A stretch of 64,000 nt of DNA. Source: Siphonodentalium dalli. Lineage: Eukaryota > Mollusca > Scaphopoda > Gadilida > Siphonodentaliidae. The position numbers and the translations under genes are program-made. The stretch is from positions 30,382,987 through 30,446,986 of the forward strand of contig CP136063.1 in NCBI GenBank assembly GCA_032622095.1, written 5' to 3'. The notes under the pieces were generated by a model. It searched no databases and had not been told where the DNA came from. It saw nothing but the letters and a program-made list of their open reading frames with translations. Every line of letters begins with the position of its first letter. Positions within the stretch are counted from its first letter, which is position 1. Below are positions 39,538 to 52,744 of the stretch, in pieces.

Positions 39538-40124
39538 TATATATTATAAAATAACTAATTTGAGTCGACGATGTCTACTGAAAACGTTCCGGTTAACAGG
39601 CTATCGTAAAAGTAAAATTGAATTATTTAATATAAATTCATTTATGGCTGGAGTCATAAAATGGAGAATTATGCCATTACAAGTTACCGTTCTTGAAATC
39701 GCATATGTTGCGTGTATTTTATCGACGGCCGTTCGCGAACATTATTGAGTTTCAAACAAAACATGTTACCTGCAAAATAAGGCCCGTTATAATCGATTCG
39801 GAAAAAAGGAGAAAGAAACAAGAGTCATAAAGCGTCAAGTATTTTATAGGGAGTGAGATTGTTCGATGGAAGAGATTGAATGCATCAATCGAAGCTGTGA
39901 GCAATGAACTTCCGGTTCTTCCTGCGACCTGCGTCTTCTCAGGTTGAAGGTCAAAAACATGGCGCGTAGTTTGAAATCGTAATATTTTTTTTTCCAAGAT
40001 CAATATTTTCTTCGCTAAATTAGGTTTATACGAAACTCATAACACGAACACAATCTAACTTGAAAGTTATTTCAATGGGAGTAAATAAAAAAATCGCCTA
40101 TCTTTGTGTACAGTACCCCTTTAA

Positions 40125-40282
40125 ATCATTCATGTTTATTGTGAAATAATTTGCACGACATGCCACCGATTTCGAAGAACAAATCTTGAGCGCGAATAAA
40201 TGCAAAAATGTGTCGATCCTCACACTCGTGGGTACCAACCTTGTTGTCATTTTAATAGAACTGACCAATTTGTTAACGTTGC
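40125..40282 (+). other. duplicated intergenic DNA of unit B, continued
   Basis: Resumes the match to 11670-11815 and 62470-62610 right after the T1 element. Confidence 0.65.
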
Positions 40283-40480
40283 GATTTTTTCGTCTCCTAG
40301 CTTAGGTATCTACCTAAATGTTCCAAAATTTTGTGTAAAACACAAAAATCAGTATGAGGCTCTTGGGTTCGGAGAAAAATAATCCACCATCACCTGGGAA
40401 GTGGGCGTGGAAAAATCTCACCTTCGGGTCCAGACTATGGACGATCCTCGTGTTCGGCAGAAATATCTGCCACCTCCCCC
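40283..40480. repeat. dispersed repeat family R1, copy 2
   Basis: Matches 2988-3180 throughout. A run of 13 C follows at about 40476-40488. Confidence 0.75.
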
Positions 40481-40618
40481 CCCCCCCGCACTCGGGGTGA
40501 AATCTTTCCACCCTACACCACAGGTCATGATGGATAATATTATTCTTATCTCAACCCAGCTTCTGCGCCCACGTGTTTCGCGTTAAGATTTTTCTATTTA
40601 TGGCATTCAGTCTTTCGA

Positions 40619-41097
40619 TTAAAGATGGCTTATCTCTTTGTAAATATGTATTATATAGATACCGGGGTATAAAATATTAGATCCGAATCGAAGACTCCTG
40701 GCCGGAAATGCTTCTATCGATTAATATTAATTTTTTTTCTCGAATATGTTGTGGTCTAAAACGGTGTGGTTGTTTAGCTAACGAACAGTAGTGGTTACTG
40801 TTAACAGAGTCCAGAAATTTTATTGTGTAATATTGTCGAAAATAAACGTTAATTATAGTCATCATCTCTTATAACTATGGAATAAAACCATACAACCAAT
40901 CATTGATTATACACATTATCGATTATAACTACATGTATGGAATAAAACAATACATTCATTCTGGGACATTTGACGTTCGGTGCGTATCTATAGGAACAGC
41001 CTAATCCTTTCTATCGTTATATGGTATCACCTGAATGGTCTGTTCTAAAAATAGACAAATAAACGGGCCCAAAAATATTCGAAATAAAAATCAATAA
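40619..41097. mobile_element. TTAA MITE, family D, right-truncated copy
   Basis: It begins TTAAAGATGGCTTATCTCTT in the same orientation as the copy at 59706 and carries a duplicated internal stretch (near 40870 and 40930). The match fades near 41097 before the right tip. Confidence 0.75.
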
Positions 41098-41480
41098 TAT
41101 GACCATACGTAAACGTAATAAAGCCCACGTAGATTAAATCTGGCAGTTTGCGATACGAAATACATTTATAATAATTACCGCTTTTGAATTATACCGGTAT
41201 CGAAATTAATCGACGAAATTGATGTGACAAAGATAAAGGGAAATAAGGACATTTCTTCCTGTGCTCAAATAGAACTTGCGAAGAGGTGTTCTTTTGTGCG
41301 ACACTGTTAACATTTTCACAACATTTTTTACTCGATGCGTTTACTGGTAACACCGAAGATCTGGTCTGCTTGACAGCGTGGAAATATAATAAAATTACAT
41401 TACAAAATGCTCCAAGTTGTGTGTTGAAATTCTGCACTACATGTGGGGTGATTACAGGGTGTGCTGTATAGCTCATGGTG
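41098..41480. other. no gene recognised
   Basis: Unassigned AT-rich DNA. The frames on both strands here overlap each other and have no motif. Confidence 0.4.
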
Positions 41481-44400
41481 TGTTGCTACACAGCTAAGTC
41501 ATGTAGTCCGAAAATATCCAACGTCTGTTCAAATCTGAGATAGAAATGCTTATTTGCATAAGTTGGAGGGAATTGTGTGAGCAAATGGTAACGTCGTACA
41601 GTATAGTACAGTTCACAATCCGAAGAAACAAGTCGTGTTACAGTCATGTCACAAGCATATGGGTGCTCGTCCCATATCCCAACTAAAGAACACATGTGTG
41701 ACATTAAGAACTAACCGGCACGATAGAACATAGTGACATTAACGGATTGACAGACCCATGTCACAGTATATGTCGCAAGCATATGAACGCATGCATTTGA
41801 CACTATATCACTACGTGGGATACATACACAAAACCGCACGCGTATGTTATTGGTATCCGTATATCGAGCGATTGCGACCCTATAGGTGTCATCCTTGCGC
41901 GACGCAGGCATGCACATAATTCCCAAAATTCAGTCATACCAGAGTTAAGAATATTGTACCCAAATATACAAGTTATGTCACACCGTTATATAATCGTTAT
42001 TTGTTTGTGTGTAAAGCGTTCCTACATCAATAATTTGTACACTGCTACTACGTCAATAAATTTTCAGTCAATATATTCCAGGATATGTTAATCAACTTCG
42101 GAACGCAATGTGAAATTAAGAAGTATCCACGATTAAATACAATGTCCCACTACCAGTTGGACAGACTATTGCCATTATAACTAGTGGTTGTCGCAAGCAT
42201 GTGGATGCACTTATGACACGATATCAATGTCGCATGCTTGGTATGGAATATATACACAAAACTACATGTGTGTGTTACTGTTGTCAGTATATCGGACGAG
42301 TTCAATGGCGTAGGATAGCACAATCTGCCAAAAAACAGTATTATTCTCATTAAAAGACGCATGCATGATTATCATACACTGTCGGCCAGTAACAATCATG
42401 CAACTGGGTCTGTTTACCACACGCTCGATCGATATATTATAACTGACTCTTCCCCACCGATGTCTCTATATCCCTTCAAGATACATGTTGCCTAACACTG
42501 TTTCTTGAGTGAAAGTGCTCAATTTCAGGTAAAAAACGCATAGATTTAACCATAAAACCTGCATTTTAGTAACTTCATTTGTATTCTTCTTGCGATAATT
42601 GTCATATCTGCTTCAAAATAACACGGACACCAAACACCATCAGCACCAAAATTCAGTCATACACGTAGTGGAGAATACTGTACCCAATTACTGGTTGTGT
42701 AAACATTTTAAGGCTTTATTTTTTGTACACTGCGCTACTACGTCAATAATGCAATGTTCAGTCCATATGCCAGGATCCATTAATCGATGTCGCAACCATG
42801 TGAGCGCCCCTTCCGGAATATCGACGTACCCAAACTCTAGAACGCATGCAATGTGAAATTAAGAATTAACCACAATTGAACATAGAATACCACTAACGGA
42901 TTGGCAAACTATTGCCATATACTGTATGTCGCACGCATATGGACGCACTTGACACGACATCAATATCGCACGCTTGGTACGGAATATATACACAAAATCG
43001 CATGCGCGAGTTACTGTTGTCGTATATCGGACGAGTGCAGTGGCATAATGATCGCAAGATCAGTCAAATACAAACTGGTATCCTTACGCGACGTATGCAA
43101 GTATGTCATATACCAGGGGGAACTAACACACATATGCGGCTGTTAATAACACATTGGAACGGCATATTCTAACTGACCCTTCCCCACAAGTGTCTCTACA
43201 TCCCTGCATTATGGATGTTGATCAACACGGTTTCTTTCATGAAAGTGCCAAATACATATAACGATATATACCCATAGATTTAATCACACAACCTGGAAAT
43301 TGTTAGTATTTTATTCACTGTCTGTATTTTTCCTGCAATATTTGTGTATCCTCTTAATGCTGGGAGCTGCATTCTTGTGGTATTAAAGACCATGTTCCAG
43401 TGCCTTCTCTTATATAGGAAGCCTCGTATATGTAAGAGAATGCGTTGGCACAGGGTTTTTCGTAATATTTCCGGAAACTCAAGTTATGACATTGTTAAAT
43501 TTAGTAGACACCACGCACTATCAGCATCAAAACTCTAATAGCAGGTAGCGTTGAGAACACTGTACACAATTACTGGTTATGTCATAAGTGTAAGGCCGTA
43601 TTATATATTTTAATGCACTCTCACATTACCCATTTTCACACTGCGCTGGTACACCAATTAAGGATTTTCAGTCTCTATTCTAGTATGAGTTGATCAATGT
43701 CGCAACCATTATTACCATATGTTCGTCCATTCTGGAATATCGACATACCCAGTCTGAGTGAACGTCGACTCAATATTTGAAATATAGAGTCTGGAGCTTA
43801 TGTAGCCAAAACCATTTCTATTCAGCGAAGAGCTTCCCCAAAATGACGTCACGGATTTAAAAAAATACATCGATGATTGACAGGTGTCCCCACGTGTTAT
43901 TTGTTGTGCTTCGCAATAGTAATGGCCTGTGTCGCAACATAAAATTACAGCAGATAATATTTGTCGTGTGTGCGACTATTCTTTTTCGGGAGATGAACTC
44001 GCTGCATCACCCGGAAAGCTGCATCCGAGAGCAAAAAATAAGGTCGTCATCAAAAATGATGCTTTAGAACTATTTAAAAGCATAACATTAAGTCATTTCC
44101 TCGGTGTTAACTTTCAGATGATTTTTTTACGACAAATAATTTGATTTGCAAACCATGGCGTAATAAAGTAAATCAAATACACGGACGTGAGTGAGTTCTA
44201 TTTATATTTATGGGAGGCCAAGTTGGTACCATGCGCAGGCCCATCTATCAGGTCTAGCACATCCTTCAAATTAATCCGAATCGTACCGAATATATAATTT
44301 CGAAGCCATTGTTTCTGTCTGTTGTATTTGCAAGCATCGCTTTCGATCGGAGAAATTCCGCTCTGTTACTCCGCCCACTGACACTTGTTTATTAACCCAT

Positions 44401-45520
44401 ACGGTTTCATTGGACGGAAAATAATTTACGCAATCAATCAGATTACGGAATCCCGAGGACTTGGAAATGAGATTTCGATGTTATCCGTCAGACCTTATAT
44501 TCAATGTTGTAATGAATATTTAGGTATGAGTTTACTCAGACTGCGACATACCCAACTATGGAACGCATTGTGAAATTATGTAATAACAACATTGAACTTC
44601 CTACCACTAATGGGTAGACAGACTATTTCCATAGTGTATGTCGCAAGCATATGAAAGCACTTGCCACCATATCAATATCACTCGCTCGGTATGAAATATG
44701 TTATACAAAACCGCATGTGTGTGCTCGTTTCGTTATCTGACAAGTGCAATGACGTAATGATAGCTTGACCTGTCAAATACACTTCCACGATCGCACATAA
44801 TTTCATAAACATTCCGGAAGTCCACACCGCATCTTAACATATTTTCAATGTGTCTGTTCCTGCATGTGCAATGGAATTGTGAAATTGCCAGTTTGAAACT
44901 GAATTGTTTTCCGATTTTAATGCAATTGCTTGTAGCTACAGGTACCTGCTTAAATATAACTGACACCACAAACCGTCAATATCAAATCACAATCATACCA
45001 AATTGAGCTGAGGACACTGCTACCAATTTCTGGTATACCACGATGCCAGTCTTATTAAAACTAGACCTAACTTTCATTACTTTCAACTTACGTTGAGAGT
45101 TGACTGTAAGGAAACCTTGGTCTAGTTATTACTAGACTGCCACGATGCTAAAGCTGTAGTTTTATGTTGGTTATACTGAGTAAATACGTCAATCATTTTC
45201 CACAGCACTACTGCATCAATAAAGGATCTTTCAGGACGTGTTCATCAACGTCACAACTGTATGGACACACCTCCCAAAATATTGAAACATCACGAGTCTG
45301 GAACACATTGTTAAGAATAGAAATGACCAAATTAGCAGACTCTTGCCATCGTGTATATCGCAAGCATATGGACGCATGTGCCACTACCGGTATATCAATA
45401 TGAAACGTTGGTATGCAATATATACACACAACTGATTACGTGTTTTCCTGTCGTCGGTTTACCATATGAGTGCAAATGCGCAAAGATAGTACAATTTTCT
45501 GCACGAACAGTGAAATACCT
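41481..45520 (+). repeat. diverged tandem array, about 700-1400-bp units, five copies of the core
   Basis: A core of about 200 bp (TGTCGCAAGCATATGGACGC, ATATCAATRTCGC, GGTATGGAATATATACACAAAA, then CGCATGTGTGTGTTACTGTT) recurs near 41779, 42190, 42926, 44640 and 45355, always in the same order. Between cores a second block recurs (CACTGCGCTACTACGTCAAT, GATCCATTAATCGATGTCGC, GAACGCA(TGCA)ATGTGAAATTAAG). Copies are well diverged by eye. No protein is encoded. Confidence 0.8.
45047..45139. mobile_element. 93-bp mini-MITE with 21-bp TIRs and 9-bp TSD
   Basis: CAGTCTTATTAAAACTAGAC (plus one base) at 45047-45067 pairs with 45119-45139. CCACGATGC flanks both sides (45038-45046 and 45140-45148). The 9-bp duplication matches that of the 3283-4448 element. 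Confidence 0.8.
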
Positions 45521-46384
45521 CATGCGTTATTGTTATGGGATCGCATGAGTTTCATAAACTTGGGGCCATAGCACCGATGTATGTTCTTTCTTTGAATGTC
45601 TAATTCAACATAATAATTGCTGTTTGCAGTCATGTTTCAGGAACTTATATAGCTATAGTAGTATATGTACCCTGATGTATGTAAGGCAAAATTATAGTAA
45701 ATATTTGTATGTAGAGGATCTCACATGAGTTTATATTTTGTAAGGAATCTATCAATCGAGATAACTAAATTCGATTTGAGCCGAGGTTCACCGAGACTCA
45801 AATAGAATTTAGTGGATGAAGTTGATAAATTATGTATAAAGTAGAATGAGTTTGATATACCTTTTACCACATGATCAAATAAATGTGAAACGCGAAACAA
45901 CAAAGTATTCATTGAATAAAACTATCATAAACGTCAGCAACCGCAAGTCATTTAAATAATGACGTGACGTCATCGCACGTGCTAATATTACACGGGTGTC
46001 TTACCAATAATTATGAACCTGGTTTTGTGAGTTAATTATGTGATAAACTGTGATATTAAACGTTCGTTGAATAACAGGAAATAGTGCCAGGAGACCCTTT
46101 ACTTCCGGTCTGTCTATTTACACTCCATATATTATGTCTTCCAATATTTTTCCAACCAGCTATAATCATGAAGAGTTTGAAAAGTTATGTCATTATATAT
46201 ACACCATTAAATACATCAAAGTGTCTTGATTTATCTGGGACTATTTCTTTACACGCGCAAACAATGCACAGTTACATGAAAAGTCACCCCATGTCTTATA
46301 GAAGCCAATGTTAGTTTTGCGTCCCATTTGTTAATTTAAGTAGGTTTTGTCGAGGCTTTAGATCATGTAATAAATATAATCTAT
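45521..46384. other. no gene recognised
   Basis: AT-rich, with no motif-bearing frame and no terminal repeat. Confidence 0.4.
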
Positions 46385-46530
46385 AACTCGTCCCCAGAGT
46401 ATAGGCTATAGCGGAATTTTCAAAACTCGTCCACTACATTAGGTCAGGACCTCAACAAAGGCTCGTCCAGTTCTAATTTATATTCTGGACTCGTTCTGTA
46501 AATTCCGCAATAAACTGGGGACTCGTTGTA
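46385..46530. repeat. imperfect foldback, about 145 bp
   Basis: ACTCGTCCCCAG...GCGGAATTTTCAAAACTCGTCC at the left returns inverted at 46490-46528 as GGACTCGTTCTGTAAATTCC... and CTGGGGACTCGT. Confidence 0.65.
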
Positions 46531-48069
46531 GATGCTCTCTTTATTGCACACCCTGATCCCTGGAACATGACAAATGTGGCAAGAATGAAAAAATACCAAC
46601 CGGTTTGATGGAAGTATCTCATTCTGATAACAATATATTGCTTTATAGGAGAATTTGAATTTAGTTCAAAATAATATGATCATACTGTTGGCCCAATATT
46701 TTATTAATCAGAAGGCAATCACATCACCCAGGAGTCGTCATGTCTTTTCATTGCACTTTCTGTTAGACATTATATGTACAGCCACCTTCAAATGTAAATT
46801 ATGACACTTTCAAATGTAATAGATTTACATTCTCCAGAATTGAAGCAGTGTATATTTTCCTTAGAACAAGTGGATCAATACCCTGTACTTTCATAAGATG
46901 TTAACTTTTGCACTGAATAATAAATACACATCAGCTTCCTTGAGTTAATTCCTTGTTACCTCAGGACAAGAATCACTATAATGTGTGCACATATTACACA
47001 TGTGTGCCTCCACGCCAAAAGTATCAATTGCACACATGACTACCTCCAATATAATTTAGAATAGATGGTGTATTTTCTGTTATCCTGTTTTCTCATCATT
47101 TCCCTTTCTAGTAGTATTATAAGGGAGCTGAAGTTTGTGTCCTTGGTGTTGATATTGTCTTTGTGTGTGACTAACATTCCAAGAAGAAAGCCCACAGAAA
47201 ATAGTGGATTTGACATTTGTCTCATCATAGTCAGGATACAACAGTTCCATTTAATCCCTGATTGTGAATTTTAATTTTACAACTGTCCACAAAAATTGTC
47301 TGATGCCTTTTAAAAATGTATTCAGAACCAGTAAATGTCAGATCACAGAGTTGAACTTCTGATAGTTGACATAGTTCTATAGTTATATGTGTGATAAGCA
47401 GGATGTAGATCCAAAATATCCCTGAAAATAGAAAATAAAACACTTTAAGTATACAATAATAGAACATACACAATACAGACATGATTTTAACAAGTGTGGT
47501 TGCACAACTAATCAATTGATCAAGTGTATGCTGCATTTTACATGTAAGTACTATGGCTTCTTTTCATGGAGTTTGAACTGTTAAATAAAAGGAACGACTG
47601 ACAGTCCTTTTTTATGCCAAGCAGTTTGAACTACCGAGTACAACCATGTAAATTTTGCTGACATCTAAAAGCATTGTTGTCAACATTAAAAATAAACAGT
47701 AGTAACTACTACTGTAGCTGGGATACCAGGAGTTTGCTTTAATGAGGGTTAAATAATTATTGTGCCTACAAGTCATCCAAGCTAATTATTAGTGTCTCTT
47801 TGATTTGCCGCACCTACCATATTCCATGAGACAGTTCCCCCCACATATATTCTAAGCTGATGACAAACACTCTTTATTGCTAATTATTAGTGCCACTTTA
47901 AAATCATCTGAGAAACACAGCACCTATCCTACGACAATCCATGGGTCACGTTACAGTACTCAGGGCTGTGTATTAATTTTCCTACATATATTAGCTTCTA
48001 AGCTGATACTACTTAGGCGATGCTATATTATTAACCCTTTCCTAACTGGAGCTTCCTGAAATTTTGCAA
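46531..48069. other. no gene recognised
   Basis: Short frames only. The minus-strand frame at 47040-47228 and the one at 47231-47536 have no motif. Confidence 0.4.
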
Positions 48070-48160
48070 AAACCCTGTGCCAATGTATTCTCTTATATAT
48101 GCGAGTCGCCAATGTGGCACGTCACCTACTAGTATAAAAGAGAATGCATTGGCCAAGTCT
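48070..48160. repeat. short hairpin repeat, also at 43400-43460
   Basis: CCCTGTGCCAATGTATTCTC pairs with GAGAATGCATTGGCC about 60 bp later. A related structure with GTGCCTTCTCTTATATAGG...AAGAGAATGCGTTGGCAC lies at 43400-43460. Confidence 0.55.
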
Positions 48161-48291
48161 TTCCCAGGAAAAGGGAGCGATTGCTCCCACACCTATAATT
48201 ACTGGCAATATTTTATTCGCAGGTGCCAAAATTTGCACTTGTCAAAATGTTCACGATCACTGTAATAGTTGATTAAGGTATATACATGTAG

Positions 48292-48658
48292 GCTGGACAA
48301 AACAAGTGTCCACTTAACCGCGGTGCGGTTAGCGTTGCCACCGCGGCCGAAATGCAACTACACTGCGGCTCCACCGGCTAACAACAGTTGGGCTGCGGTG
48401 TACTTGCCATTCGGCCATGGTGTAGTTGCCGCGGTGTACGTTCATTAAACTGAAAAAAGATGATACAAACCCGAAATCTAACCACGATGTACATGCCATT
48501 CGGCCGCCTTGTAGTTGCCTTTCGGCCATGGTGTACTTGCCGCTCGGCTGCAGTGTACTTGCCGTTCGGCCGCGGTGCTCAACTGCAGTTTCAAACTCTG
48601 ACACCGCGACCGAACGGCAAATACACCGCGGTGCCAATGGACACTTGTTTTGTCCAGC
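48292..48658. mobile_element. 367-bp MITE with GC-rich tandem core
   Basis: Perfect 21-bp TIRs (GCTGGACAAAACAAGTGTCC plus A) at 48292-48312 and 48638-48658. The core holds at least six diverged copies of a 22-bp GTGTACTTGCCGTTCGGCCG-type unit. It is far richer in G and C than the AT-rich surroundings. The target duplication is not clear. Confidence 0.85.
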
Positions 48659-51600
48659 GGGGTATTTATAACCTTTCCAATCAGTTAAATTATGGCATGT
48701 GAAAAGTTTAACTGGACATATGTCTATCCCACAATTCTACAGGTATTATTTTTTGTTTTGCCTTATATGATTGAGGATTATCAACCATTACTTAAACAGT
48801 TGCTAGTTTGCTACTATGATGCTAATAAGACATATATCTTTCAAGCTAAGTTTGCAGCGGTACAAGTAATTTAAAATGGTTGAGTTTTAACATGTACATG
48901 TATGTTTCCATGGTACTAGTAACTGCGATGAACAGTGGCTTGTCACTGGGGAGCCACTGACCATGCACATGAGAAGTTAAATGTACTTTGAGAAAAGTTC
49001 TACTTGTGTGAAACGAAAGGAGAACAATGTAATTGTACTTGCTCTCACTGATCGTTCAGTTAGCTGACTAAACAATAAAAGAATTGAAGACAGACCAATT
49101 GGGTTTTAACATATTAAACCACAAATCATGTATGGTAGCGATTTCGCATTCAGTAAGTTAATCCATTTTTATATCTCAGCATACACATGGATAGGCCTAC
49201 ATGTACATGGGGAAACTAAAAAAATGCATGGTTATAAATGATCATGATGGAAGGCTTGCATGTTAGTTGTTTCGGTTTAATGTATAGTGTTTTCACAATG
49301 GAGTTGTGTTAAACATTTGTTTTGTATTTATAACAGGTAGAGGCAAAAGTGTGTAACGCTAAATGTTCGGCAAAAACATTATCGCTGTCGAGGAAAAAAA
49401 ATTAGGTTTGAGGTCCTGAACGTGGATTTTGGTCAGTCGAAACATGGAAGTTTTTTTGTTTTTGGCCTTTATATATGTACCGGTACTGGTGCATGCAGTA
49501 TATTTACATGTATGTTGTGCATGGCGGTTCTCAAATATATTCAACATCGATTAAGAACTGTATCTGTAGCTGCGTAAATTTAAAACTGAGCGAAAAATAA
49601 TAATGTTCATACATGAGTGTCAGAGAGACTATTATAATATTACAAATATTAGGATGAAAGTTAAAAAAAATAATAGCTGGATCCAACAGGATCCAAGACA
49701 ATTCCCGCAACGTACGGTATTTCCTTGCAATCATGATTAACCTGAAGATGAAGTGTATAAAAATACTAGTAGTGTGACGGTGAGGCCATTTGGTATTGCA
49801 GAATAGCAGAATGGGTAATAATCACAACCCAAAGGGTTGTTTTACAGTAACATAAGCGACGCAAGTATAGTTGTGACGTCAGTAATTTCTATACCCTATC
49901 AACATGAAAAAATTGTTTTTACATCCGGGCGATTCAGACCTATGGGGCCTATGGTGGCCGCCATGTTGGAATAGAATTGTCAAATTAATAAAACGAATTT
50001 ATTTTTCTTCTTCGACCAGCCTCCCTATAGCAACACTATTAAATTTGAAAAACAAAATCAACCTTATTCAAAATTAAATGCTTAATGTGGATTTAGCTGA
50101 CGCGGGCGCATAGCATTCGGCAAACCTCGCCAGATTCCGTACCGTTACAGTTAGAATATTACGTCCCCTGGCAGGCCATAGCAACGTTGGAAATGATGAC
50201 GTAATTTCGTTACAAAATGGTGGCGCTCTCTTGTTTGCGAAATTTGAAATGGAATTGCTTGTTATTGTTATCGCTCGTATTTTAAATGTACAACGGTATC
50301 ACAGCACGTAAGCGTTGAGAACAAACGAGAAACCACAAGCGAAGATAGCACTACGAGCCAATTACTGAAATGACTTTAGAGTCATTTTGAAGCAGTCAAA
50401 AGAAGAAGAAGAATAACAACAACATGTCAACAACAACAACTTGTTAAGTTGTTTTGAAGTTGAAGTGAACTGTGTTCAAAGTGAAAATCAGTCAGTCGGA
50501 AAGAAACTCAATGACGAATCTGTGACTGAAAAAAATATGAAAATGAAGGTCACTGGAATGGAATGTGGACTGGTCTGTGCAGACTGCTCACCACGGCGAT
50601 TTGACTTGTTCTGTTATTGTTCAATTTTAAGTCTGTTTTCACCTGGACTGGTTTAGTGGTTAGACTTAGAGTTTCAACTGCAAGCATCAAATCGTTCAAT
50701 CTACTAACTACTTCTCTAAATAGTAAATTTAATTGTTAATATCTAACACTGTCATGTCAAACCTCAACTTGGGTCAAGGAAATCAGAAAATGGACATTTT
50801 AGAGCTGACTGATTTACTATACACAGTATAGTTCAATCATGAACCGTTGAACGTAGCGCGTAGCTGGAACTTGTGCCAGTTGTGGACGCAATAATCGGTG
50901 AAAGCGTTCATGTGGCTTACTAATCTAATAATATTAGGATTGTATTAGTCAATTTAGTGATTACAGATTACTAAATTTAGTTATCAACGACTTCAGCCTC
51001 ACCCACTCACTGTGAATGTGACTCAGGTCAAAATACAATTCTAGCCATCTACAGTCGACAGACTCGACACACAGATGTAACAAACATGTGAAGCCCAGTG
51101 AATTGGTGACTAACAAAGTGAGTCATTTATCTTCTTGTTGAGTGAAGGAAAAGAAAAACATCTCCCAATCCCACTTGGTCTCGGCACTGGTGAGAGGTGA
51201 GAGGATATGCTTCCGGGCCAACTTTCCATCTGTGTGTGTGAATTCTGTTTCCTGTGATGGACACATCAAGTTAAATTTAATAATTATATTGCACGGTGAT
51301 TAGTTTAAATAGCATTCACACATATTAAATAATTCATGATTTTAACACTGTTCTCGATTTAAACCTTAAGCATAAAGCGGGAGCTTGATCAGCATGGCTA
51401 GCATATATATATTAACTAGTGGCTATTTGTGGAAAAATTATTAAATATAGCCCTGCGAACTTGCTATTGTCGACTTGACACATTGGGATTGGAATAATAT
51501 GTTGAACTGTCACGACCTTCTAGTTATACATGTACATGACTAATGTAGTAATGAGGCAATCATATAAATGTTTAATCTAGTAGCATTTTCTCAGACCATG

Positions 51601-52289
51601 CCATGAACATCTATGTATCTATGCCTGTCAAAAATAATGCCATTCCTGCCGAGCAATTATTAAAATGTTCATATACAGTAGATATACTATCAGATGCCTA
51701 TTAACCAATAGTGTCAGCATGTGTCGCATGATTAGTAATTTTAGATAAAATTCTCAACGATCATTAAGTTTTTTGGCAAAGAGACATATATAGAATTAAA
51801 TTGAAATCGAATTAAATAGAATTAAATTTCCATCAATATTGTTAATTTCAGTCTAGGTCTCCGCTATCACTATTGTTGACCATCACAATGATTAGACATC
51901 TGAGAGTACGATAAAAGCTCACAAAAGTCACGAACAAGCATGCAATCTCGAGCTGGGACCACCCTTAATACTTGTTTCTTATCATCTACTTCACAGAAGG
52001 GGTCACCCCTAAGTAGTAACCATATAGGAAATGCACCAAACATATCAATATTGCACAATGACATCAGTTTGTTTGATCTAAAATATTTATCCACTCCAGC
52101 CCCAAAACAAAAGTCATTTGGCAAATTATCTCATTCATTTTTGAAGTGCCTATCATCTACTGAAGTTGGATCCTACCACAGGCCATAACTTATGTCTCAT
52201 TGAGTCATTGTGCCCCATCCACGTAACCCGTTTTCATAAAAATGTATTCAGTATTATATGTAAATTTATCCAATAAAGATATTTTTCCC
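48659..52289. other. 3.6 kb without a recognised gene
   Basis: No motif-bearing frame, LTR or TIR seen. 49960-50330 is locally less AT-rich and includes GGTGGCCGCCATGTTGGAAT and AAATGGTGGCGCTC, which resembles promoter or first-exon DNA of a host gene. That is only an impression. The frame at 50441-50656 starts without an ATG and has no motif. Confidence 0.4.
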
Positions 52290-52744
52290 TTAAAGGTCCT
52301 CAATCCGAATCAATAGTCCCCATATCATCAGATTCCAACAACAAGAAGATTTTTTGAAATGCCGCTTCAGTTGACAGAATCGATTAATTGCTCCAAAAAA
52401 ACTGCAGTCAATTATAGCATAAAATTGACAAAAACTTGTAATTTATCAACTTTTTGCTCAACGAATATTGCTGATTTGTCAAACATCTGACACACACACA
52501 AAAAAACAGTTGATTTTAGAATTATCCATATTCATCTGCAATTTGGTCAGAAAAAGTATTCTCGTCTGCTGTTTACTGGCCAATGCTGGGCCACCTAAAA
52601 TTAAAATGATAGATTTTAAAAATCGGTATCTGATCACTCTGAGCTTTGATTTTGTGGGTTCCTCGACTTGAATCAAATATTGTTCACCTCCGAAGTCAAG
52701 GAAATAATAATATGCGAGGGTTAATTCGGATTGAGTACCTTTAA
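52290..52744. mobile_element. TTAA element, family C, complete copy (455 bp)
   Basis: TTAA at both ends (52290-52293, 52741-52744) with inverted tips AGGTCCTCAATCCGAAT and ATTCGGATTGAGTACCT. Its interior shares GCTTTGATTTTGTGGGTTCC with 53190 and related sequence with 63310. It is non-coding. Confidence 0.82.

Larger units (their letters stand above)
38965..40124. mobile_element. TTAA MITE, family T1, copy 2, carrying a nested insertion (1160 bp)
   Basis: TTAA at 38965-38968 and 40121-40124. The ends are AGGGGTACTGTACCCC and its near complement. The same site is empty with one TTAA in unit A (near 11668) and unit C (near 62468), proving insertion with TTAA duplication. Its ends and 39541-39690 match the copy at 5484-6086. 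About 500 bp at roughly 39040-39537 is foreign and includes a strong hairpin. Confidence 0.85.

Noticed and set aside
50441-50656. 71-codon frame after a CAA-rich stretch
   Set aside because: The only start is TTG, there is no domain, and the real ATG upstream gives seven codons.
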